Shown one piece after another: positions 8,267-15,765 of a stretch of DNA of 43,364 bases. The stretch covers positions 1 through 43,364 of the forward strand of contig JAXHVQ010000039.1 in assembly GCA_034189065.1 (NCBI GenBank). Direction: 5' to 3'. Origin of the DNA: FACHB-1406 sp034189065 (lineage in GTDB: Bacteria; Cyanobacteriota; Cyanobacteriia; Cyanobacteriales; Spirulinaceae). Below the pieces are notes generated by a model, which did no database searches, was not told the origin of the DNA, and saw nothing but the letters and a program-made list of their open reading frames with translations. Position 1 is the first letter of the stretch. Each line of letters opens with the position of its first letter. The translations under genes were made by a program, and so were the position numbers.

Positions 8267-9517
8267 TTACTCCGACGAGAGAAAGGGGAGAGGATCGACA
8301 AAATCGCCATTGCGATCGCGCACTTCAAAATGGAGATGGGGACCGGTACTATTGCCCGAATTGCCCAACTTGGCGATCGCGTCCCCTTGCTTCACCTGCT
8401 GGCCAACTTTAACCAACAGCCCTTGGTTGTGTCCGTATACGGTTGTTTTGCCGTCGGGATGTTTAATTTTAATCGTATTCCCCAACCCAAACTCGTTCCA
8501 ACCCGCAAACACCACCTCTCCCGCCTGCGCCGCAACCACTGGCGAGCCGAGAGTTCCGGCAAAATCGATGGCGGGATGGACGGTGCTGTAGCCTTGGGTT
8601 ATAGTCCCTTGAACCGGGGTTCGGAGGCGATCGCGGTTCGTATTCCCCCGAGCCGATAACACGCGCGCGATCGCCTTGACGCGCCGCCGCTGGTCTCCCG
8701 CCACACAATCCCAATCGCTCACCCCCCGCTTTTCTCGCCGACAAATGCCGATTAAACCGCTGGCATCGATGCGTCCGTTGCGGCGAAAAGCTTCCACCCG
8801 CGCCCAGACAAGGGCATCTTCGCCTTGCTTCCCCTGTTGGCGGGCGGCTGCGTATTTCTGCGGAAACTGACGGCTCACCCAGGGAGAAGCTTGGTTGTAC
8901 AAATCGGCGGCGTTGAGAAAAACTTCGGTTTCCCCTTCGGGATCGATGCTCGCAGCCCTTAAATCGTAAGCCAGTAGGGGCAAACGCTGCTGCATTCTTT
9001 CGAGGCATTTGCGATCGGCAACGACCACATCGCCGCCGCCGCGTCCCTGGTCCGAACACCACCCCTGATTGCGCTTGAAGTTGCCAGGATCGTCGTGGCC
9101 GTAGTAGAGAGAGGTGGGTTTGCCCGAAACAGTGAGATTCCCTTCCGCGTGACCGATGGCGCGCGCTCCGAGAGATTGGGGAGATTGAAACAATTCGCCC
9201 GTTTTTTTAGCAACGAGAGGCGGCGGTGGAGAAGGGGTAGGAAAGGGCGCGGGGAGGTCGATGGGGAGGGGATTAACCCCAGGATCGAGGGCAAGTAGCG
9301 ATCGCACCCGCTCGGGGGCGGCGAGGCAGGCGAAAATGCCCAGCATCAGTGCGCTGACGTTGGCATACCAGGCGAAGGAAGGGGCGGTTTTGGGGACGAG
9401 ATCGGTCGAGGCGATCGCGTCCTGGGATTTACGAGATTTTCCCCAATTTGCGCAAACCTCGTAGATAAATTCTACGAGGTCGAGCAACCGGAGTTGAGTT
9501 TGAGTGTTGTTCTTCAT
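8267..9517 (-). CDS. membrane-anchored M23 metallopeptidase (distal gene of pair)
   Basis: A 416-residue protein with one hydrophobic segment (about 50-67), a Pro-rich linker (83-102), a middle region with YYGHDDPGN and four cysteines (about 125-285), and a C-terminal LytM-type M23 domain. Zinc and catalytic residues are visible: H314-x3-D318, H363 and H394-L-H396. M23 enzymes cut peptide cross-links of peptidoglycan. The middle region resembles sequence I associate with other cyanobacterial M23 proteins, but its function is unknown. The ATG at 9517 overlaps the stop of the upstream M23 gene (ATGA), so the two are translationally coupled. The open frame extends far upstream but is only a shadow of the first gene. 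Confidence 0.85.
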   Translation of the reverse strand: MKNNTQTQLRLLDLVEFIYEVCANWGKSRKSQDAIASTDLVPKTAPSFAWYANVSALMLGIFACLAAPERVRSLLALDPGVNPLPIDLPAPFPTPSPPPPLVAKKTGELFQSPQSLGARAIGHAEGNLTVSGKPTSLYYGHDDPGNFKRNQGWCSDQGRGGGDVVVADRKCLERMQQRLPLLAYDLRAASIDPEGETEVFLNAADLYNQASPWVSRQFPQKYAAARQQGKQGEDALVWARVEAFRRNGRIDASGLIGICRREKRGVSDWDCVAGDQRRRVKAIARVLSARGNTNRDRLRTPVQGTITQGYSTVHPAIDFAGTLGSPVVAAQAGEVVFAGWNEFGLGNTIKIKHPDGKTTVYGHNQGLLVKVGQQVKQGDAIAKLGNSGNSTGPHLHFEVRDRNGDFVDPLPFLSSE

Positions 9518-10422
9518 GGCTTTTCTCCGGTCAGAATCCACTGTGTGAAGCCTGCAGGTGGCGGTAGCCAAGTCCCTTTGTACTTGCTGCCAAAGTGCAG
9601 GTGGGGGCCGGTTCCCGCCGTTCCTGTGGTGCCAAAGCTTTGTCCGGCGCGATAAACGCCCGGTTTGCAGGTGTTGAGGTGGTGGGCGATGAAGGTCCAG
9701 TGGGGAAGGGAAGGACTGGTCATTTGTCCGTAAGTTCCCCAGGGTGGTTGCTGTATGCACTCGACTCGGGCGACGCTCGAAGGCGAGGCGATCGCAAATA
9801 AGGGAGTGCCGATAGGTGTTGCTACGTCCACTCCCCGATGCGCGATACAGCCGGTTATCTTTTGTGCGTCTACTTCTTCGAGACTTTTGCCCGCGCAAGC
9901 CGGAGGACTGCGCTCTCCCGTTGCGGGATGTACCATGCGGACGCGATAGTCGTCGCTAATGGGGTAGTCCTTCCCCTTCCCTCCCACGGTTTGTCCCTTG
10001 GCGGGAGTGCGACTCAACGCTGCGTCGCCAAAGAAGGCGGTTAGGCGTTTGGGCGCGGCTGGATTGCGCCAAAAGCTCAAGGGGGGAAGGTTGAGGGTGG
10101 GTGCAGCAGGCTGCTGCGGCTGTTGGGTTGGCTTGGGTTGTTGGGTTGGGCGAAGAACCGATAGGTAGAAGAAGAGAGCAAAGGCAGTGAGGAGTACAAA
10201 TACAACGTTCTGCTGCTTTTTTTGGGCTTGTCGCTCGGCCAAAAGGCGATCGACCTTCTTTTCCGTCGCCGCTAGGCGCTTTTGCAGCCAGTAGAGGCGT
10301 TCTTGGAGTCGTTCTTCGAGGTCGTAGAGGTGGCGATGTACCGAGCGATTGGTGAAGGTGGGTTGTTGTGCGGTTTCCGACCCCGGCAGGCGCGTGGTCG
10401 GCGCGTTATTATTGATAGTCAT
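9514..10422 (-). CDS. membrane-anchored M23 metallopeptidase (proximal gene of pair)
   Basis: A 302-residue protein: a coiled coil at about 32-68, a transmembrane helix at 72-90, a Gln/Pro linker (91-107), then an M23 domain with H195-x3-D199 (HRGVD) and H274-L-H276. Topology predicts a periplasmic peptidase tethered to the inner membrane. The spacing between the HxxxD and HxH motifs is normal, but the domain carries an unusual insert with Cys-containing segments (PPACAGK, CIAHRG, VECIQQ, NTCKPG), perhaps disulfide-bonded. The start at 10422 avoids 21 residues read from the promoter region. It lies first in a two-gene operon behind a promoter with a LexA-type operator. Confidence 0.83.
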   Translation of the reverse strand: MTINNNAPTTRLPGSETAQQPTFTNRSVHRHLYDLEERLQERLYWLQKRLAATEKKVDRLLAERQAQKKQQNVVFVLLTAFALFFYLSVLRPTQQPKPTQQPQQPAAPTLNLPPLSFWRNPAAPKRLTAFFGDAALSRTPAKGQTVGGKGKDYPISDDYRVRMVHPATGERSPPACAGKSLEEVDAQKITGCIAHRGVDVATPIGTPLFAIASPSSVARVECIQQPPWGTYGQMTSPSLPHWTFIAHHLNTCKPGVYRAGQSFGTTGTAGTGPHLHFGSKYKGTWLPPPAGFTQWILTGEKP

Positions 10423-10473
10423 TGGCTTTTGGGGGCGAGGAGGGCAGGAGATGTGCGGATTTAACCTACTTAA

Positions 10474-10502
10474 ATTATAGTACAAATGTACTGTTTTGCC
10501 AA
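10474..10502 (-). promoter_or_regulatory. sigma70-type promoter with LexA-type (SOS) operator
   Basis: On the minus strand a -35 TTGGCA (10502-10497) and a -10 TATAAT (10479-10474) are separated by exactly 17 bases. The spacer holds the dyad AGTAC-AAAT-GTACT (10479-10492). This fits the LexA box RGTACNNNDGTWCB described for Anabaena. LexA bound there would block RNA polymerase. The promoter points at the twin M23 peptidase genes, whose start is about 50 bases downstream, and away from hup. The LexA assignment is by motif only. Confidence 0.72.
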
Positions 10503-10531
10503 GGAAACGAAAAATATGTGTTTCAACCCCC

Positions 10532-10559
10532 TTGCGGCTGCTCGTGAATCGGCTAAAAT
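10532..10559 (+). promoter_or_regulatory. putative hup promoter
   Basis: TTGCGG (10532-10537) and TAAAAT (10554-10559) are separated by 16 bases and lie 30 bases before the hup start codon. This is a reasonable sigma70-type pair on the plus strand, divergent from the M23 promoter. Confidence 0.45.
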
Positions 10560-10589
10560 CGCTTCAAATCAATTTGTTTAGGCGAGATT

Positions 10590-10865
10590 ATGAATAAAGG
10601 AGATTTGGTTCAAACCGTTGCGGCCAAGACGGGTTTATCCCAGAAGGAAGTTAACGCAATTGTTACGGTTTTGACAGAAGTTATTGAAGAGGCGGTTGCC
10701 AACGGCGAGAAGGTGACGCTGGTCGGTTTTGGGACTTTTGAACCTCGCGAACGCCAAGCGCGCGAGGGCCGCAATCCTAGAACGGGCAAACCGATGCAAA
10801 TTCCGGCGACAAAGGTCCCTGCTTTTTCTGCGGGTAAGTTGTTTAAAGAACGGGTGGCTTCTTGA
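10590..10865 (+). CDS. hup: HU-family nucleoid protein
   Basis: A 91-residue HU-type histone-like protein that binds and bends DNA as a dimer. The dimerisation body (VQTVAAKTGLSQKEVNAIV), the GFGTFEPRERQAREGRNPRTG arm base and the PAFSAGKLFKERV end are all present, and length is exactly typical. It is divergent from the M23 operon across a 167-base promoter region. A mobile-element remnant begins directly after the stop codon, so the natural transcription end has probably been displaced. Confidence 0.96.
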   Translation: MNKGDLVQTVAAKTGLSQKEVNAIVTVLTEVIEEAVANGEKVTLVGFGTFEPRERQAREGRNPRTGKPMQIPATKVPAFSAGKLFKERVAS

Positions 10866-12345
10866 CAACTCCTCGCCCTAAAAGGGACGGGGATTCTCGC
10901 GTCATAGGGAGAGTCTAGATGGAGTATGAACTCCAACCCCGACACGGGGCTTATGAAGTCCGCTCCCAGGTGGCGGACACAGCCCCTTCTCTTTACCCTC
11001 GACGAGCGTTGGTACGACCTGCCCTGCCGCACTTAATCCTCGTTGTTTCACCACTTGGGCTGCGGCTACATCCCTATCAGTGGTGTAGCCGCAATTTCCG
11101 CAAGAATGGACTCGCTCTCCAAGGGTTTTTTTACCACAGTTGATTCCACAATTGGGACAAATTTGACTTGTCCGGTTGGCATCCACCTTGGCAAAATACA
11201 CGCCGCGTTTCCAACAAACATGACTGAGGATATTGAGAAACGAACCCCAAGCCGCATCCAAGCAAGCTTTCCTCAAAGCTGACCTTGATAGTGCCAAAAG
11301 GTTCAAATCCTCAGCAAATATCATTCCCACTCCGTCGCAAAGACGATGAGCAAGTTTGAAGAAGAAATCTTTACGGCAATTGTGTATCTTCTCGTGGAGT
11401 AGCCCAATTTGGCGTTGAACTCTTAACCAGCGTCGCGAACCTTTGGTTTTATTTTTCAATCTCTGTTGCAGCAGCTCGCGCGTTCCCTTGCGTCTTACGC
11501 CGACGCGGGGTCGCTCGCCAATCCCAGCTTGCCTTCAGATTCCTTGAAAAATTTATGTCCTTTGATGAATTCGTTTTCGCTGGTTGCAATGAAACTATTG
11601 AGTCCTAAATCTATCCCAATGGCGTAGCCGTGTGGCACAACATCGGGAACATCCACATCGCACCCAATAGTGACAGTGACGTAATAGCCACTAGCTTTCT
11701 TGATGACTCGTATCTGTTTGCAGATAAAGCCATCGGGAATATCTCTGGAGTTGTGAAATGCGACTTTGCCAATCTTGGGGAGGTCGATGGTATTTTTCTC
11801 AACCGCATCTTGTTTGACTTGAGGAAAGACAAACGACCGCATCTGTTTCTTAAAGCGGGGAAACCCGAATCCTCTTTCCCACATATTCACAAATGCAGTT
11901 TCCAGTTGTTTGAGGGTTTGCTGCAAGACTTGCGATTGAGGGATTTTTAGATTCGGGTTGGTTCGCGATCGCCCCAGTCAACGATTTACATTGACTGGCA
12001 TAAGTTGGGCGTTTTGTTTCAGGAGAAATGATGTATTCTGAGCGAGTCGAGCATCGGTCAACTAAACATTTTCTAGAATTTACCCAGTCTTTTCGTTCCC
12101 TCAGCCCATAGTTATAAACCGAACGGCAAACATCAAGCCACTCATCACGCTTCGGCGACTTGCTTTGACGTTGGCGCTAACTTGTACTGATAGGAAAGGA
12201 CAAGCATCTTAGAAAATACCTCAATACTTTATAAGTGTAGCACGACAAATAAAAAGCCGCCCTAAAGCGCTCCCGTCCGGTGCGTCGGCGCTTCTACGCA
12301 CCTGGTAGCGAACCAAGATGGGACGGGGCTTTAAACCCAGAATTT
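10866..12345 (-). mobile_element. IS200/IS605-family tnpB element, degenerate
   Basis: The element spans from just after the hup stop to about 12345. A hairpin near 10872-10893 (CCTCGCCCT with AGGGACGGGG) marks the right end next to the tnpB 3' end, where guide (omega/re) RNAs are usually encoded. The left side near 12260-12332 has AAAGCCGCCC paired imperfectly with GGGACGGGGCTTT. No tnpA is present, so mobility would need help from elsewhere. Exact ends are uncertain because this family makes no target duplication. Confidence 0.65.
10902..12207 (-). pseudogene. tnpB: RNA-guided nuclease TnpB (IS605 OrfB), multiply frameshifted
   Basis: The reading starts at 12207 (MLVLSYQYKL), then breaks near 12140. 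It resumes in a second frame with YNYGLRERKDWV and TYASQCKSL, and shifts again near 11965 to reach NMWERGFGFPRFKKQMRSFV and GIDLGLNSF. It breaks once more near 11500, where about 20 bp of extra GC-rich sequence follows ESEGKL, and resumes with GSRRWLRVQRQIGLLHEKI. The RuvC acidic motifs are all still readable (GIDLG, FAEDLN, TTDRDVAAAQV), as is the Cys4 zinc ribbon (CPNCG, CGNCG). With three breaks it cannot make a full protein. Intact TnpB is an RNA-guided DNA endonuclease. Confidence 0.85.
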
Positions 12346-12356
12346 TCGGTAAATCG

Positions 12357-12436
12357 GTAGTCAGTAGTCAGTGTCAGTGTCAGTAGTCAGTAACCTGATG
12401 TAGGGCGTGTTGGCGCAGCGTAACGCGCCGCTACCC
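12357..12436. repeat. STRR (AGTCAGT) followed by palindromic repeat
   Basis: AGTCAGT-type units occupy 12357-12391. A copy of the interspersed palindrome (GTAGGGCGTG ... GCAGCGTAACGCGCC) follows at 12400-12436. Both lie between the tnpB remnant and a small gene. Confidence 0.75.
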
Positions 12437-12592
12437 ACTCGATCGCGATCGCCTCCAACCGAGGATTTACGGAGTTATCCTTTGTTTTTTGCGATGCAGG
12501 CTTGAATTATTTTTGTCCGGAATTTCAGGCGTGTCAGTGGTAGATATACTCGTTCCACACATTGACCTGTCTGACTTAGGAACTTGCTAAAA

Positions 12593-12802
12593 ATGAGTTA
12601 TCGAAGAAGTATTTCCTGCGATCGCGCCCCGTTACTCGCCATTGTCGATCGCATTCGGCGATCGGGTAAAATTACGCTAGACGATCGTAAAAAGTTTAAT
12701 GCGGCGTTTAATTCAATGGATTTACTAAGTGTTGACGAGCAAGCAGCCGTCCGAGATACAATCGATCGCCTCGCGAGGGGTTGGTTGCAAGTTGTTGATT
12801 AA
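12593..12802 (+). CDS. small hypothetical protein, 69 residues
   Basis: I do not recognise this family. The protein begins MSYRRSISCDRAPLL and is basic in the first half and acidic/hydrophobic in the second, with heptad-like helices (DRAPLLAIVDRIRRSG, DEQAAVRDTIDRLARG). It looks like a compact all-helical domain. The ATG at 12593 is chosen over a TTG at 12584. HIP1 sites inside the gene and codon use like the neighbours argue for a resident gene. It sits between two transposon remnants. Confidence 0.5.
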   Translation: MSYRRSISCDRAPLLAIVDRIRRSGKITLDDRKKFNAAFNSMDLLSVDEQAAVRDTIDRLARGWLQVVD

Positions 12803-12999
12803 TGTGAGGGGGACGGGACTCTAACAAAAATCAAGCCCAAATCAAGCCTAAAGCCGCTTTGTAAGCTGTTGCGCATTTAAACTGTGATAACAGCGTTTCC
12901 CTTATTTTTGAGATTTCTATCCCATTTAATGATTAATTCTCCTTCATTTAAAAGTCGATGTAATAAAAATTCTGGTTCTTCCGTTTATAGTATGCTGAA

Positions 13000-13695
13000 T
13001 TAACAATTAAAATGCCAGTTGAGTAAGCATCTAACTCGGAAATTATCAAAATTTCTGAAGCCATAAGCAGAACGTTTAATGAGTTTCAGTTTATTGTTAA
13101 TTCCTTCCACAACTCCGCTAGTTGTTCTACGATCAAAGTCAGAAATAATTTCCGGCAACCATCGACTGAGGGTTTGACAGCTTGAGACAAAATACTTTTT
13201 CGCTCTTTTTAACCAGCTTCCTAATTTTAAAACTCCGGTTAACCAATTGTCGCTTTTTTCAAAAATAAAGCGAAGTTCTTCTTTGAGTTCATACATTTTT
13301 CCGAGTTTGTCTGAGACATTTTTAACTTCTTCAAGCTTGCTTTTGTGCGATTCATTCAAGTCTTCTCCATTTTTCAGTAAAACATACTTACTTTTTTTTA
13401 AACTTTCTTTTTTAAACTCGCACTGCTTTTTTTGTGAAGCCTTTTTTGCGGCTTTTATTTCTTTTTCTACTTCGCGATTTTCCCGTTTCCTTTCTGCATC
13501 TAACTCTCGATTGATTTGCGTCATTACGTGAAATCTATCAGCGACTACCCTCGCTTTTGGCATCAGTTTTTTGACTAAACTTTTATAGCCCTTCCATAAA
13601 TCTATACTCACTTCTTCAATTTTATCTAAGACTTCTTTTCCCCACCCAGTCAGCACTTCCTCGATGGCTTCCACTTTTCTACTACTGAGTATTGC
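13000..13695 (-). pseudogene. ISL3-family transposase, 5'-truncated
   Basis: Only the C-terminal catalytic part of an ISL3 DDE transposase remains. It starts abruptly at about 13695 (TIAILSSRKVEAIEEV) after an in-frame stop. The catalytic motifs are intact: VSIDLWKGY, VVADRFHVM and SGVVEGINNKLK. The N-terminal zinc finger and helix-turn-helix region are missing. A GTG at 13674 could start a 224-residue product, but without the DNA-binding part it would be inactive. The truncation point lies about 35 bases from the pth stop codon, in AT-rich repeat sequence. Base composition is clearly more AT-rich than the neighbours. Confidence 0.85.
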
Positions 13696-13729
13696 TATTG
13701 TTTAAGTCCCGATACCCAATTATTAATTA

Positions 13730-14323
13730 TTAATTGATAACAGTTGTCCCATTAAAAAGACTCATTGCCTTCTCCACCCCCTCAGTCAAACTCATCTCCA
13801 CCGCCTCAACCACAACCTGGAGAACCTCAGCAACCACCGGTTGTTCTTGGGGTGTAAAACGTCCCAAAACGTGAGAAATCGTTTCCTTATCCCCATTGGA
13901 CTTGCCAATGCCAACGCGCAGGCGAGGGAAATTCTGTCCTCCCAAGTGAGAAATAATCGACTTCATCCCATTATGTCCCCCCGCCGAACCCGATAGGCGC
14001 ATTCTCAAGCGTCCCACAGGCAAATCCATATCATCGTAGATCGCAAGTAAAGACTCGGGCGGAAGTTTGTACCAATCGGCAAGAGCGCGAATCGACTCCC
14101 CAGAACGATTCATGTACGTCAGAGGTTTGAGAAGATAAATTTTGCTTCCCCCCGAACTGCGCCCTCGGGCAAAACGTCCCTTGAAGCGGCGATTTTCTTG
14201 CCACGACAAGTTCCAGCGCCTAGCTAAGGCATCAACAACCTCAAACCCGATGTTGTGCCGCGTTTTATCGTATTTCGGTTCCGGGTTGCCCAGACCGACA
14301 ATGAGTTGGGGGACAATTGCCAT
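13730..14323 (-). CDS. pth: peptidyl-tRNA hydrolase
   Basis: Pth releases tRNA from peptidyl-tRNAs dropped by ribosomes and is essential in the cytosol. The 197-residue product has the expected landmarks: IVGLGNPEPKY, TRHNIGFEVV with the catalytic His, LLKPLTYMNRSG, IYDDMDLPVG and the SAGGHNGMKSII loop. The last codons run into the AT-rich junction next to the ISL3 remnant, but the C-terminal helix (EGVEKAMSLFNG) is complete. It follows a DUF2811-like gene by 41 bases on the same strand. Confidence 0.96.
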   Translation of the reverse strand: MAIVPQLIVGLGNPEPKYDKTRHNIGFEVVDALARRWNLSWQENRRFKGRFARGRSSGGSKIYLLKPLTYMNRSGESIRALADWYKLPPESLLAIYDDMDLPVGRLRMRLSGSAGGHNGMKSIISHLGGQNFPRLRVGIGKSNGDKETISHVLGRFTPQEQPVVAEVLQVVVEAVEMSLTEGVEKAMSLFNGTTVIN

Positions 14324-14364
14324 GTTGTGGATGGGTGATGGGCTAAGGGTTACAGTTACATCAT

Positions 14365-14607
14365 TTAATTACAATCCCTCGAACCAACATAGGGAAGAGT
14401 ATCGGAGCCTTCGAGTTCGTTGAGAGTCATTGAGGAAATCGGAAACAATTGAACTTCGCGCTTTTGCCGACTTTGAAGCAAGAATAGCGACAGCGCCACG
14501 GCAAACACTTGGTCTTGATCCCAAGCGGGGTGTGCGTCGAGATAGTCCCTGAGCGCTCGGTGCAGCTCTTCGGGAATTTCTGCCAAAATGCTGATGGTTG
14601 GGTTCAC
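14365..14607 (-). CDS. DUF2811-like small protein
   Basis: An 80-residue protein beginning MNPTISILAEIPEELHRAL with a GTG start. The segment EELHRALRDYLDAHPAWDQD and then FAVALSLFLLQS matches my recollection of the cyanobacterial DUF2811 family; its function is unknown. The pattern suggests a ribbon-helix-helix-like fold, but I would not assign DNA binding. It lies directly upstream of pth and is probably co-transcribed. Confidence 0.7.
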   Translation of the reverse strand: MNPTISILAEIPEELHRALRDYLDAHPAWDQDQVFAVALSLFLLQSRQKREVQLFPISSMTLNELEGSDTLPYVGSRDCN

Positions 14608-14825
14608 AGACTGCCTCCTACGGGTCGAATATCCACGCCGACATCAAAAGGGAACGGCAAGCATCTTTGCTATTGCGACCCCCTTGCTCCTCGACCTGGT
14701 CTCTCTTCTATTTCGGGGTATGGAGGGGGGTTTGTCAATGCTGCGAAATGTTACAAATCCTTTTGGGTTAAAAAAATGGTGACACAAGAATGGGGCTTTT
14801 GAGATGATTTTGTTTACATTATTTC

Positions 14826-15128
14826 ATGATAACTGAGTATAGATCGGTGAGGCAGCCCGGTCAAACAAAAATCCCCCGACTGACGCAACAATCTTCATCC
14901 TGCCGTCCAACCCGTGGAAAACTTTGGGAAAACTGGGGAAAACTTCCAAAAAGGCTGTGGAAAGAGTGGGGAATGCGCTGGGGAAAAGTAGAGCGAAAGA
15001 TAAGAATTATGTCTGATGCCACTTTGAGGTGGAGCGCGCTTTTCAAAGGGCAGGTGGGCAGGGGAAGCAGGGGAGCAGGGGAAGCAGGGGAGCAGGGGGA
15101 GCAGGGGGGAATTGTATTTAATTTTTAA
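14826..15128 (+). CDS. questionable Trp-rich ORF
   Basis: This 100-residue open frame has a repeated Trp/Lys/Gly pattern in the middle (LWENWGKLPKRLWKEWG) encoded by degenerate GGGGAAAA/TGGAAA repeats. Its C-terminus (GRGSRGAGEAGEQGEQGG) is read straight from the G-rich STRR. I do not recognise it. No clear ribosome-binding site precedes the ATG. It may be a chance frame over repeat DNA; I list it because the W-rich part looks less random than a shadow. Confidence 0.2.
   Translation: MITEYRSVRQPGQTKIPRLTQQSSSCRPTRGKLWENWGKLPKRLWKEWGMRWGKVERKIRIMSDATLRWSALFKGQVGRGSRGAGEAGEQGEQGGIVFNF
15048..15112. repeat. G-rich tandem repeat (AGCAGGGG units)
   Basis: Seven or more copies of AGCAGGGG or close variants are in tandem, all purine-rich on the plus strand. 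It is followed at 15119-15141 by three to four TTTTTAA units. This is typical low-complexity cyanobacterial intergenic sequence. Confidence 0.85.
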
Positions 15129-15152
15129 TTTTTAATTTTTAAGCAACCCTAA

Positions 15153-15257
15153 TAAGTAGGTGGGCGTAATTAAAAGAACAATATCTCCAGCTAAAACCCT
15201 TACCTGGCAAGGAATACGGTTTTCGAGGTTATGCGTTTATTTTTGCCCACCTACTTA
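15153..15257. mobile_element. 105-bp MITE-like element, copy 2
   Basis: Its length and 13-bp terminal inverted repeats are identical to the copy at 517-621, and both copies lie in the same orientation by their matching left ends. The interior differs at many positions, so the copies are old or came from different family members. Confidence 0.7.
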
Positions 15258-15274
15258 CACCTCGCTCGCATTAA

Positions 15275-15447
15275 TTAATTGGGTTTGCCGCTTTGTGCAG
15301 CAAGCCCTAACCATTCTTCTGAGTTAGTATTCTTGTACCGAAATCGCGCTAAAAAATTGGCGCGCCACTGACTGATAAATTGACCTTTTTCTTCTTGCCG
15401 TCTACGCTGGAATGCGCTTTTCACTCCCCTAAATTGAAAAATGGCTA
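15275..15447 (-). pseudogene. C-terminal gene remnant, unrecognised
   Basis: A coding-like fragment without start codon reads VAIFQFRGVKSAFQRRRQ, then QFISQWRANFLARFRYKN and EEWLGLAAQSGKPN before a stop. Composition and the helix-like pattern look like real protein, but I cannot name the family. The frame is closed upstream by a stop near 15460. It directly abuts the MITE-like element. Confidence 0.35.
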
Positions 15448-15765
15448 CACTTAACCCAAGCTACAGAAATTGTATTTCCTGTTTTTAAAAAAGTCAAGTC
15501 TCCTGTAATAAATTGCTCGATTCAAGATAAAGAGGTAGAGTTATACAGAGAAAATATTAAAGTGTCGCCTTCTAAATTAACCTACTGGCAGGAGTTTCTG
15601 CATTGTTTCCAATACATAAGAGATATAAATATATAAAAATGTCTTTATTTGCTCTCGCGAAGTAAAAACAATTGTCAAAAAGGGCAGTTTGCGAGGGGAA
15701 TCCGGCCCTTTCTTGGGGCTAGAACTTGCTAAAATATAAGACGAAGGAATTTTAACAAGCAACCC

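Larger units (their letters stand above)
14608..15765. other. 1.1-kb gene-poor tract with repeats and gene remnants
   Basis: No well-supported intact gene lies between the DUF2811-like gene and the DUF1611 gene. In order the tract holds a Trp-rich open frame (14826-15128), a G-rich tandem repeat, TTTTTAA repeats, the second MITE-like element and two coding-like fragments. One fragment is on the minus strand (15275-15447). The other is on the plus strand at about 15430-15637, includes KWLHLTQATEIVFPVFKK, has no start codon and is unrecognised. Confidence 0.55.

Noticed and set aside
8267..10422. Prophage lysis module
   Set aside because: The two M23 peptidases have no phage structural, holin or integrase genes around them and are membrane-anchored like host enzymes.
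11299..11316. T-arm-like GGTTCAAATCC suggesting a tRNA
   Set aside because: It lies inside the tnpB coding remnant and no acceptor stem or anticodon arm can be built around it.
14925..15000. Possible replication origin from clustered TGTGGAAA/GTGGAAAA motifs
   Set aside because: The motifs are part of a degenerate GGGGAAAA repeat, exact DnaA boxes are not present in number, and no dnaA or dnaN lies near.
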